Below are positions 40,001 through 46,525 of a stretch of DNA of 64,000 bases, piece after piece. Below the pieces are notes generated by a model. That model searched no databases. It was not told the DNA's origin and saw nothing but the letters and a program-made list of their open reading frames with translations. The DNA is from Didemnitutus sp047777955 (lineage in GTDB: Bacteria > Verrucomicrobiota > Verrucomicrobiia > Opitutales > Opitutaceae), in contig NZ_CP180537.1 in the NCBI RefSeq assembly GCF_047777955.1, positions 2,046,001 to 2,110,000 of the forward strand, read 5' to 3'. Each line of letters begins with the position of its first letter. Position 1 is the first letter of the stretch. The translations under genes were made by a program, and so were the position numbers.

Positions 40001-40216
40001 GCGCGCATTGGTGTTCGGCGTGATGAGCGGCACGAAGAGCGCGCATTCCTTGATCTGGCGGCGGATCTTCTGGTCCCAGGCATCGCCACCGCGCAGCTCG
40101 TTTTGGTCGAACCAGACTTCGATGCCGGCGGCGCGGAGCGCGTCGCAGATTTTCTTCGCGGCTTCGGCATCCTGCGAGGCGTAGGAAATGAAAACGGCTC
40201 GGGTCGATTCGCTCAT
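37079..40216 (-). CDS. TIR-TM-TPR protein without TolB-like domain (copy 1, operon head)
   Basis: The protein has 1045 residues from ATG 40216; an upstream in-frame start at 40369 adds no domain. TIR 1-~140 has AVFISYASQDAEAAKKICD, WFDQNELRGGDAWDQK and Glu80 in YFRLEWKLAV at the catalytic position. A membrane helix lies at ~171-190 (WWMIFPIVGALTGLLFALGP). The rest is a long TPR-like superhelix (AEKLYQRERELAPDRAA; AERALQLAPDEPEALIALA). It lacks the TolB-like segment of copies 2 and 3. As first gene of the operon it faces a divergent SLOG-like gene across 245 bases. TPRs could sense or dock a partner and so gate the TIR domain (inference). Confidence 0.85.
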   Translation of the reverse strand: MSESTRAVFISYASQDAEAAKKICDALRAAGIEVWFDQNELRGGDAWDQKIRRQIKECALFVPLITPNTNARLEGYFRLEWKLAVDRSHLMADDAPFLFPVVVGDVSDATARVPEKFRDVQWTRLRLDETPAELGRRIAQLLHTGSASTTRASAPPLTAPSRAKPARRWQWWMIFPIVGALTGLLFALGPFWKAARRAEPRTETPRAQAPAKSEARTLAEKARALSLDKYNSSLDDYAAAEGLLKRALELDQNDAEIWIISSLFNTSIRTRGFDNSPQRREAARSHAERALSLAPESNDARYALGRALRDIDPAAAEKVFVDLLARAPQHTGAIGSLAWIYDQSGKPDEAEKLYQRERELAPDRAALTGYLQFLLNFHYGRFEKADVAIRESIAAEPSVNSEAGLAMLLLTWKGDANAAAATLQRSALNSRNEPRTIWVTAYAQLCQRAPDESLKTLSRLASDFIQDSWYFGPKAYFVARAQALAGRANAAAIASEDALAVIDARLKSGGSRDTRLRNARGQLLAWLGRAEEARREAKIVEEVQANGMSPWFDSPVLIYAALGDIDAALPLLERLLQANPTRNVGWPLTTALLQLDPLWDKLRSDVRFQRLLIAHAPARDWPQNPELKRAVALLDRVDVIPEDFRLAEEIAQRVLDRNPTDAEATTAMARVHSMWLLRGWDRSTARYQKAKSTAERALQLAPDEPEALIALAIHLYSRGVEQQHALDLAQRAVELCPQEPRFHRIRDNCLWVLHMPASSVFSDKNLEDENAGLRAALVSARRTVELFPQDALVRYELSRHYRDIGRWAEFEQTTDETLALAPIANAMVWKARARFGLHGDLPGMKAVLDQVPARVRGIERTVFGYFLYAAFTGRPTDGLEALNALTEPWMIDFDYRGPKALLVAALLELAGKKELARVQYETALETLQRSRAINQEDGQTFLDEAWIKHALGRTDEARTALRTYNETLARPFAVGPLSTWWFQAIPANLLLGERDTALALIREAVGSVAGGRATIRQRLALDPRLTRFRDDPEIQALLAEPEPKK

Positions 40217-40416
40217 GTCGGAGGCGTGGGTTCGCCGGACAATGCTCCGCCCGGGCGGGCAGGAAATTGTGCACGCAGCGTGGGAGGTTGTCCCGAGTCC
40301 GAAGCCTGTGTGTGGGGCGCGGGCCGAGGCATTGGGCGGTTTATCACATGGCAAGGTGCGGTGGGGCACGCCAGCCGGATTTCGCGGAAAACGTGTGAGC
40401 GGTAGGGGCTTAGCGG

Positions 40417-40446
40417 TTGACAGGCTGCGGCCTGCTCCCGTGCTAT
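40417..40446 (+). promoter_or_regulatory. near-consensus sigma70-type promoter, short leader
   Basis: A perfect TTGACA at 40417-40422 is followed after 18 bases by TGCTAT (5 of 6 to TATAAT on the usual scoring of T-A-A-T positions allowing G) at 40441-40446. The ATG at 40462 lies 16 bases past the -10 element, so the mRNA leader would be only about nine bases and has no Shine-Dalgarno sequence. The same TTG has been usable as an in-frame start, but its position in a -35 element argues against that. Confidence 0.6.
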
Positions 40447-40461
40447 CTCGCCTCCCGCCGC

Positions 40462-41943
40462 ATGCGCGCCCCGTCCCAACTGCCGCTGTTTCACGTGCTC
40501 GGATTCTCCGGTCACCGGCAGGTGGCGAATCCGCCGGGCGTGGCGCGCGTAATCGGCGAAGTGCTGACGGCGTTGCGAGCCGAGGCGGCGGGCGAGTGGA
40601 TCGTGCTGTCGTCGGTGGCGGCTGGCTCCGATCAGTTGTTCGTGGAACAAGCCAAGCGCATTGGCTGCTCGTGGCATGCGATCCTGCCGCTGCCGCGCGC
40701 CGAGTTCGCGAAGGATTTCTCTGCGGAAGAGTGGGGGAAGGTCGAGGGCATGCTGGCGACAGCGGAGCATGTCCGCGTCATCACCGAGAATGGCACGCGC
40801 GAGGACGCTTACCTGGATTGCGGCATCGAAACGGTGAACGGCGCCGACGTGCTGCTGGCGGTGTGGGACGGGCAGCCCGCGCGGGGCAAGGGCGGCACGG
40901 CGGAGGTGGTGGCCTATGCCCGCGATCTCGGCCGGCCGCTGGTGTTGATCGATGCGAACACGCTCGAGGTGCGCCGGGAGAATTTCACGAAACTGAAGAC
41001 CGACGACGCGCATTTCGCGGCGCTGAACAATCTGCCGCCGGTCGATCAGGGCTGGGCGACGAATCCCTTCGGCGCGCCGGCGGAGGTGCTGGCGTTTCAG
41101 TTCAAGTGCGACCGCGCCGCGATGCTCGGCTCGCCGCAATTCCGGCTGCTGATCGTCGGCACGGTGCTGCTCCACGTCGTGGCAACATTGGTGGCCGCGG
41201 GCGGGCTGGCGTTCGGCCTGCACTGGGTCGGACTGCCGTGGATCAAGCTGACGTGCTTGCTCGGCGCGCTCTGCGTCGCGGCGATCCTGCGTCACCACCA
41301 CATGCACCATAACTGGGTGCGCTGTCGTCTCGCGGCGGAGTTTTGCCGCTCGGCGTTGTGCACGTGGGGACTGCCGCGGGCGACGCCGCTGTTCAACGAC
41401 ATCGATCTCACCGGCATGCGGGAACTCACGCGCACACTGCACATCCTGCACAGCCGCTCGACGTTCACGCGGCAGGTCGGGCTGGAGGAGTTTCGCGCCA
41501 CTTACCTCAAAAGCCGCATCGACGACCAGCTGGCCTATTACCGCAAGCAGGAACGCAAGGCGCTGCCGTTGCTCAAGCGTCTGCGGCTGGGTTTCGCCAT
41601 CACGACCCTGCTCGCGATCGTGTGCACGGCGCTCTACGCGGTCGACCACACGTTCCACCTGCACTTGCTGAGCGAGGGCGGCGAACAATTGATCTACGCG
41701 TTTCTGCCGATCACGCTGCCGGTGATCGCCGCGGCGCTGATCTCGTTCGTGTCGATCAACGACCTCCAGCGGCGCGTGGCCCGCTACCGGGAAATGTGCG
41801 CCATCCTCGAGGAGGGCCGCACGCAGCTGGCGCACTCGCCGACTTGGAACACGCTGGAGCGGGTCGTCTCGCGGATCGAGCGTGCCCTGCTCCAGGAAGT
41901 GCTGGAGTGGCACTCGATCACGAGCTTTAGCGAGTCGCACTGA
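40462..41943 (+). CDS. SLOG-like nucleotide-sensor domain fused to multi-TM (SLATT-like) membrane region
   Basis: The protein has 493 residues from ATG 40462. The N-terminal ~180 residues have a Rossmann-like SLOG pattern: VLGFSGHRQV, SSVAAGSDQLFVEQAKRIG, ILPLPRAEFAKDF and GGTAEVVAYARDLGRPLVLI. The C-terminal half holds two pairs of membrane helices (LLIVGTVLLHVVATLVAAGG with LTCLLGALCVAAIL, and FAITTLLAIVCTALYAV with YAFLPITLPVIAAALISFVS) around a charged helical stretch (YYRKQERKALPLLKRLR). SLOG domains bind nucleotides or their derivatives, and SLOG-SLATT fusions are described as predicted nucleotide-gated membrane effectors. It is divergent from the TIR operon, which could supply such a ligand. 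The assignment rests on motif reading, not a search. Confidence 0.68.
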   Translation: MRAPSQLPLFHVLGFSGHRQVANPPGVARVIGEVLTALRAEAAGEWIVLSSVAAGSDQLFVEQAKRIGCSWHAILPLPRAEFAKDFSAEEWGKVEGMLATAEHVRVITENGTREDAYLDCGIETVNGADVLLAVWDGQPARGKGGTAEVVAYARDLGRPLVLIDANTLEVRRENFTKLKTDDAHFAALNNLPPVDQGWATNPFGAPAEVLAFQFKCDRAAMLGSPQFRLLIVGTVLLHVVATLVAAGGLAFGLHWVGLPWIKLTCLLGALCVAAILRHHHMHHNWVRCRLAAEFCRSALCTWGLPRATPLFNDIDLTGMRELTRTLHILHSRSTFTRQVGLEEFRATYLKSRIDDQLAYYRKQERKALPLLKRLRLGFAITTLLAIVCTALYAVDHTFHLHLLSEGGEQLIYAFLPITLPVIAAALISFVSINDLQRRVARYREMCAILEEGRTQLAHSPTWNTLERVVSRIERALLQEVLEWHSITSFSESH

Positions 41944-41980
41944 GCGCGGGTCGCGCCGCAGGAAGGAGAAGGACTTATGA

Positions 41981-41999
41981 CGCCGCCCCGGGGGCGGCG
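41981..41999 (+). terminator. hairpin after the SLOG-like gene
   Basis: An 8-bp cgccgccc / gggcggcg stem with a three-base loop lies 37 bases past the stop and is followed by ttgc. The stem is strong but the T tail is poor. Confidence 0.4.
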
Positions 42000-42074
42000 G
42001 TTGCACCTTAGCCGGTCGGCGGAGGTGAATATTTCGGGCGAACCTGGCGTCTCATCGTCGGTCAAACTCCTACG

Positions 42075-42617
42075 ATGAACACCCAATCCGTTTCCTTTCT
42101 CGCGCTGGGCGCGGCCGCGTTGATCGGCGCCGCCGGCGCGTTCGCGGCGGAGACGCCGCCCGCCGCGGCCGTCCCGGCCGCGGAGCCCGCGATCGTCGCC
42201 CCGGCCGCCCCGGCGGACCGCATCATCTACGCCGGCCAGCTGCCGAGCGTCGCGCAGCTGACGCAGACCGCGCAGGCGCAGGGCCTGGCGATCGCCAACA
42301 TCGTGCAGACGGCACGCGACATCACCGTGACGTATCGCCTGACGAACAACACGACGCGCACGATCTCCTATCAGCTGCTGCCGGAAGCGCAGCCCACCGC
42401 GGTGATGCCGGCTTCGACCGCCCCGGTGGTCGAGACGGCGCCGACGACGGTGCAGGTGGTGGAATACGCGCCGCCGCCGCGGACCGTCGTCTACCGTTAC
42501 TACGATCCCTATTACTACGACCCGTTCTACTGGCCGCGCGTCCCGGTGTCGGTGAACCTCGGCTTCGGCTGGACGTTCCGCGGCGGTCACGGCGGCCACT
42601 ATCACGGCCGGCACTGA
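42075..42617 (+). CDS. secreted protein of unknown function, Pro/Tyr-rich
   Basis: The protein has 180 residues with a signal peptide ending near AAGAFAAE. A small conserved-looking core follows (IIYAGQLPSVAQLTQTAQAQ, then ITVTYRLTNNTTRTISYQLL), then a Pro-rich spacer and a Tyr-rich YYDPYYYDPFYWPR stretch, with a Gly/His tail. This looks like an envelope surface protein. No family is recognised. It sits 36 bases upstream of the glycine-zipper lipoprotein and may share its mRNA. Confidence 0.65.
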   Translation: MNTQSVSFLALGAAALIGAAGAFAAETPPAAAVPAAEPAIVAPAAPADRIIYAGQLPSVAQLTQTAQAQGLAIANIVQTARDITVTYRLTNNTTRTISYQLLPEAQPTAVMPASTAPVVETAPTTVQVVEYAPPPRTVVYRYYDPYYYDPFYWPRVPVSVNLGFGWTFRGGHGGHYHGRH

Positions 42618-42653
42618 GCTTCTGAAAACACCAATCCTACCCGGAGATTCGCC

Positions 42654-43178
42654 ATGAAGAACCTTCGTCTCTCTCTCGCTGCGCTCGGTGCGGGCGCGCT
42701 CCTCCTCACCGGCTGCGTCGGCACCGGTCCCAACACGCAGCAGGGCGCCGTCGCCGGCGGCGCGCTCGGTGCGCTGGCGGGCGCCATCATCGGCAACAAC
42801 ACCGGCAGCCACAACGGCGCCAGCGGCGCCCTGATCGGTGCGGCGGTCGGCGCGATCGCCGGCGGCACGATGGGCAACGCGGTCGACCACCAGCGCGGCA
42901 CGCTCTACGGCAACTACGACCAGGCCTACGCCTCGCGCGTGGAGACCGTCGCCGCGCCGCCGCCGATGCCGGCCGCGCCGCAGGTGCAGGAAGTCGTCGT
43001 CGCCGCGCCGTCGCCCGAGGCGGTGTGGGTGCCCGGCTACTGGAGCTACCGCGGCCGCGCCTACGTCTGGGTTTCCGGCCACTGGGAAATGCCGCCGCCC
43101 TACCACCGCAGCTACGTCGTCGCCCACTGGGAGCGGCGCGGGCATCGCACCTACTGGGTCGAGAGCTACTGGCGCTGA
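42654..43178 (+). CDS. glycine-zipper lipoprotein with YXWV-type C-terminal region
   Basis: The protein has 174 residues. Lipobox LLLTGC puts the lipidated Cys at 21. A glycine-zipper segment follows (AVAGGALGALAGAIIGNN, repeated in style as ALIGAAVGAIAGGTMGN). The C-terminal half has repeated W/Y-rich turns (WVPGYWSYRGRAYVWVSGHW and VVAHWERRG..TYWVESYW). Such proteins sit in the outer membrane and are often linked to envelope stress. A GGAG lies about 12 bases before the ATG. A strong terminator follows at 43201. Confidence 0.78.
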   Translation: MKNLRLSLAALGAGALLLTGCVGTGPNTQQGAVAGGALGALAGAIIGNNTGSHNGASGALIGAAVGAIAGGTMGNAVDHQRGTLYGNYDQAYASRVETVAAPPPMPAAPQVQEVVVAAPSPEAVWVPGYWSYRGRAYVWVSGHWEMPPPYHRSYVVAHWERRGHRTYWVESYWR

Positions 43179-43200
43179 GGCGCCCGGCGTCGTCTATGCG

Positions 43201-43235
43201 CCACGGTCCGCCCCGCGGGCCGTGGTTTTTCTTTC
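43201..43235 (+). terminator. intrinsic terminator
   Basis: ccacgg (43201-43206) pairs with ccgtgg (43220-43225) around a GC-rich loop that can extend the stem, and TTTTTCTTTC follows. It ends the 42075-43178 pair and just touches the convergent gene's stop codon at 43234. Confidence 0.8.
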
Positions 43236-44049
43236 ACGGTGGCGGCTGGTCGTCGGCGAGAATCCGGTCCGCCTGGTCGGGACGGATGCCGTGCGTGGTC
43301 TCGAGGCCGAAGCGACGCCGCAGGTATTCCTCGAAGGTGAGCCACTCGCCGTCGTGCTGGATCGTGCGCGTCCAGGCGCACATGATGACGAGTCGGCGCG
43401 CGCGCTCGTGCTGCCAGAGCAGCCACAGCACGAGCAGGCCCAGCCCGCCCTGCACCGTCCCGCTCAGCCGAGCCGCCTGCGTGCTGCGCCGGAGCGCCGC
43501 GTCGAGCGCGGCGCGGTCGCGCTCCCGGGCCTGGCGCTCGCTTTCCTGCAGGCGCGCGATCGCCTGCCCGAGGCGGGCGGAGCGCAGCATCTCGCGGTGC
43601 GCCTCGGCCCATTCGCGCACGCGGTTGAACTGGCCGCCGCGCGCCCACTCGGCCAGGCGCGCGAAGCCGGCCTGGCGTTCGGCGAGGGTTTCGTCGATTT
43701 CCCGGACGAGCGGGGCGACGTCCGCCGCCTCCGGAAGCGCCGGGCGGAGGACGGCGAATCGATCCCGCACCGTGCCTTCGGCGGCCGCGGCCGCATCCAG
43801 GCCGCTGGTCCGCCAGGTGGTCAGAAACGTCTCGATGGCGACGTCCGCGGCGGTCGCCGCCGCGTGCAGGCGTTCGAGCAGGAGTTCGGCCTCGTGGCTG
43901 GCGTGGGAGCGGGCGAGGGCCTTCTGGAGGGTGGCGTCGGCCCGCCGGCTGGTGTGCCAGGAGCCGAGCGCGCCGCCGAGGGCGGCAGCCACGAGGGCGA
44001 CCAGGACGACGCGGAAGGCGCGGGAGCGAAGCGGTTCGCGCGGTTGCAT
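43234..44049 (-). CDS. two-TM membrane protein with CHASE3-like periplasmic coiled coil, function unknown
   Basis: The protein has 271 residues. TM1 at ~13-30 (VVLVALVAAALGGALG) is followed by a long helical, charged periplasmic section (~31-195; HEAELLLERLHAAATAADVA, RQARERDRAALDAALRR), TM2 at ~200-215 (GGLGLLVLWLLW) and a short cytosolic tail (IMCAWTRTIQHDGEWLTFEE, then RRFGLETTHGI). The layout matches CHASE3-type sensors but has no kinase, cyclase or HAMP domain attached. It may be the sensing half of a split system or a scaffold. It lies 83 bases downstream of the GH28 gene, on the same strand. Confidence 0.65.
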   Translation of the reverse strand: MQPREPLRSRAFRVVLVALVAAALGGALGSWHTSRRADATLQKALARSHASHEAELLLERLHAAATAADVAIETFLTTWRTSGLDAAAAAEGTVRDRFAVLRPALPEAADVAPLVREIDETLAERQAGFARLAEWARGGQFNRVREWAEAHREMLRSARLGQAIARLQESERQARERDRAALDAALRRSTQAARLSGTVQGGLGLLVLWLLWQHERARRLVIMCAWTRTIQHDGEWLTFEEYLRRRFGLETTHGIRPDQADRILADDQPPP

Positions 44050-44132
44050 GGGACGGGAATGGTCCCCGTTGACCGCGGGAGCGAGGGTTGGGTTCGCCTC
44101 CGGGGGAAAATTGTCGCCGCTGCCCGGGTGAG

Positions 44133-45467
44133 TTACGGAGCGAGGGCGGGAGCAACGTCGAAGGTGTCGAACGCCGGCACGCCCGCCGGCGTCCGGATCT
44201 CCGAGCGCACGATCCGCACGTCGCGCGCGCAGTAGAGGCCGAAGGGGCGGTCGGCGGTGATGTGCACGTCGTCGAGGACGACGTTGCGCGCCGGGGCCTC
44301 GGGCAGGCCCCAGATGAGGCCGGCGCGCCGGCCGGGCGCCGCGGTGGCGGTGACGTGGCGGAAGACGATGTTGCGGAAATGCGGGGTCAGTGGCTCGACC
44401 GAGCGGCCGGGGTAGGTGGCTGCGATCGCGGCGGTGAGCCGCGTGAGGTCGCGGAACTGGCGCTCGGGGGCCAGGTAGGCGCCGTAGATCAGGATGGGGA
44501 AGTTCACGCCGGTCATCCGCAGGTTTTGATAAAACAGGTTCTGCACCGGCCCGCCGCGGTCGCGGTCGGATTTGATGCGAATGCCGCACTCGGTGCCGTT
44601 GAAGGTGCAGTCGAGCACGGCGAAGTTCGACACGCCGCCGCGCGTGTAGCTGCCGATGGAGAGGCCGTGGCCGGAGCCGTAGGTGCAGCGGCGGATGAGG
44701 ACATTCGAGGTGTTGCTGCCGCAGGTGAAGTTGTCGTCGCCCACGCTCACGTCGCAGTCCTCGACGAGGATGTTGCGACCGCTGACGTCGCAGGCGTCGG
44801 TGTTGTGGCTGGGGTTGACCGGGTCGGTCGAGGACGGCGCGCGTATGGTGACGCCGCGCACGGTGACTTCGCTCGAGGCGCCGCCGATGGCGATGTGGAA
44901 CATCGGCGAGTCGCGCAGGGTGACCTGCTCGATCAGGACGCGGGAGCAGGCGTTGAGGGCGATCATGCGCGGGCGTTTCGCGCCCTTGGTCTTGGCGAAG
45001 GGCCACCACGGTGCGCCCTGGCCGTCGATCGTGCCGGCGCCGGTGATGGCGATGTCGTGGAGGTTGGCCCCGCCGAGCAGGTCGTCGGGATGGCTGGTGC
45101 CGCCGGGATATTTTTCCAGCGGCAGCATGCGCAGCACCGCGCCGCGCGCCAGCTGCAGGCGCAGGTGGCTGGCGAGCTCGAGCGGGCCGCACAAGTAGGT
45201 GCCGTCGGGAATCTCCACCGTGCCGCCGCCGGCCCGGCGCGCGGCGTCGATGGCGGCTTGGAAGGCGGCGGTCTCGGTCGCGCTGCCGTCGCCGCGGGCG
45301 CCGAACTGGCGGACGTCGAAGCGGGCATCCGGGATCTGCGGCAGCGCGGGGTGGATCGCGGCGACGAAGGCCGGCAGGTCGTCGGAGCCGGCGGCCGGTG
45401 GAACGTCGGCGGCGGGCGCGGCGCTGGCGGCCAGCGCCGCCAGCAGGGCGAAAAACGGGGTTTTCAT
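44133..45467 (-). CDS. GH28 polygalacturonase-like enzyme, secreted
   Basis: The protein has 444 residues with a signal peptide (MKTPFFALLAALAASAAPAA). An N-terminal DVRQFGARGDGSATETAAFQ start typical of pectin-lyase-fold hydrolases leads into a right-handed beta-helix. Catalytic motifs are NTDACDVSG (Asp; usual form NTDG), VGDDN (two Asp), GSGHGLSIGS (His) and IRIKSD. Family role: hydrolysis of galacturonan or rhamnogalacturonan side chains. NTDA instead of NTDG is seen in exo-acting or rhamnogalacturonan relatives, so exact specificity is open. The start codon is 138 bases from the divergent ATE-like gene. Confidence 0.88.
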   Translation of the reverse strand: MKTPFFALLAALAASAAPAADVPPAAGSDDLPAFVAAIHPALPQIPDARFDVRQFGARGDGSATETAAFQAAIDAARRAGGGTVEIPDGTYLCGPLELASHLRLQLARGAVLRMLPLEKYPGGTSHPDDLLGGANLHDIAITGAGTIDGQGAPWWPFAKTKGAKRPRMIALNACSRVLIEQVTLRDSPMFHIAIGGASSEVTVRGVTIRAPSSTDPVNPSHNTDACDVSGRNILVEDCDVSVGDDNFTCGSNTSNVLIRRCTYGSGHGLSIGSYTRGGVSNFAVLDCTFNGTECGIRIKSDRDRGGPVQNLFYQNLRMTGVNFPILIYGAYLAPERQFRDLTRLTAAIAATYPGRSVEPLTPHFRNIVFRHVTATAAPGRRAGLIWGLPEAPARNVVLDDVHITADRPFGLYCARDVRIVRSEIRTPAGVPAFDTFDVAPALAP

Positions 45468-45605
45468 GGGGAGGGCCGATCTCATCGCGCGGGGGCGCGG
45501 CGGATACAAGGCGCGGGCCGTTCTCATCGTCGCACAGCCCGGCGCTGAGACACAGCGCGGCATTGCGGCGGGCGGGCGGAGGGGAGAGCATGGCCGCCTT
45601 CCGAG

Positions 45606-46397
45606 ATGAAACTGCTCTTTTCCGAGGTGCGGCCGAATCATGCCGACTACGTCTACCCGTATGCGATCTGGGCGCTGCCCGAGGCGCACGAGACGCCGGC
45701 GGACCTGTTGGCGGCGGGTTTCCTGCCGTCGAACCACGCGCTCGAGCGCTTCTACCTCTGCCGGCAGCTGCGGGTGGACCTGCGGAAGTTCGCGCCCTCG
45801 TCGGAGAACCGGCGCGTGCTGCGCAAGGGCGAGGGAATCGCGGCGACGCTCGTGCCGCGGGCGGAGTTCGAGTTCACGGCGGCGCGGCGGGATTTCTGCC
45901 TCGCCTACACGCGGGAGAAAATCCCCGGCATGACGCCGGAGCGGCTGGCGTCGCTCTTCGCGAACCCGGTGACGACGCACGTGGTCGTGTTCCGCGAGGC
46001 GGACGGGCGCGAGCTCGGCTACGTGACGCTGTATCACGAGCCCGGCCGGATGGCGTTCTACTACTACGCGTTCTACGACCTCGCGGCGCCGCGGCCGAAT
46101 CTCGGGATCTTCATGATGACCTGGACGGTGCGGATGCTGGCGGAGAGCGGCTGCACGCACGCCTATCTCGGCACCTGCTACTCGGCGGCGGCGCTCTACA
46201 AGACGCAGTTCGCGGGCGGGGAGTTCTTCAACGGCTGCGGCTGGTCGGCCTCGCTCGAGGAATTGAAGCACCTGCTGCACCGGCAGGACGACGCGGCGGC
46301 GCGCGGGCATTTGCTGGAGTCGGCCGCGTATCGCGAGGCCTTCCTCCCGGAGGGACTCGCGGCGGCGGCGGCGCGCAGCCGCTTTGCCGGCCGCTGA
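45606..46397 (+). CDS. arginyl-tRNA-protein transferase (ATE)-like protein
   Basis: The protein has 263 residues. The C-terminal two thirds have the GNAT-like ATE pattern: THVVVFREADGRELGYVTLY, RMAFYYYAFYDL, NLGIFMMTWTVRMLAESGC, THAYLGTCYSAAALYKTQF. ATE enzymes move an amino acid from tRNA to protein N-termini in the N-degron pathway. The N-terminal cysteine-rich region of eukaryotic ATE1 and bacterial Bpt is reduced, with an isolated FYLCRQLRVDL left. Activity is therefore uncertain, and a related acyl or aminoacyl transfer is possible. It is a single gene ending at a bidirectional terminator. Confidence 0.7.
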   Translation: MKLLFSEVRPNHADYVYPYAIWALPEAHETPADLLAAGFLPSNHALERFYLCRQLRVDLRKFAPSSENRRVLRKGEGIAATLVPRAEFEFTAARRDFCLAYTREKIPGMTPERLASLFANPVTTHVVVFREADGRELGYVTLYHEPGRMAFYYYAFYDLAAPRPNLGIFMMTWTVRMLAESGCTHAYLGTCYSAAALYKTQFAGGEFFNGCGWSASLEELKHLLHRQDDAAARGHLLESAAYREAFLPEGLAAAAARSRFAGR

Positions 46398-46419
46398 ACG
46401 GCTGGTCGCGCCCAAGCAA

Positions 46420-46447
46420 AACGGGCCGGCATTGCTGCCGGCCCGTT
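46420..46447. terminator. bidirectional intrinsic terminator
   Basis: A perfect 12-bp stem (aacgggccggca with tgccggcccgtt) has a ttgc loop, between convergent ATE-like (+) and TonB receptor (-) genes. An aaaa tract at 46418-46421 gives the T run for - strand transcripts. Confidence 0.75.
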
Positions 46448-46525
46448 GGGAATGGCGACGAACCCCCGCTCGCCACCAGTGCGCGAGATGCTAGCTCGCG
46501 CGGGGTTAACCCTAAAGCGTGCGGC

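Noticed and set aside
40417..40461. TTG 40417 as the start of the SLOG-like protein
   Set aside because: The TTG is part of a perfect -35 element, and the added 15 residues (TGCGLLPCYLASRR) do not belong to the SLOG fold.
30408..41943. Mobile island with integrase or attachment sites around the TIR region
   Set aside because: No integrase, transposase, tRNA or direct repeats were seen at either border, and base composition by eye is like the neighbours.
42001..42032. Promoter TTGCAC ... GAATAT before the 42075 gene
   Set aside because: The spacing is 20 bases and the -10 element is poor, so it was not listed.
44133..46415. 760-codon version of the GH28 gene
   Set aside because: The extra part is antisense to the ATE-like gene; the signal peptide starts at ATG 45467.
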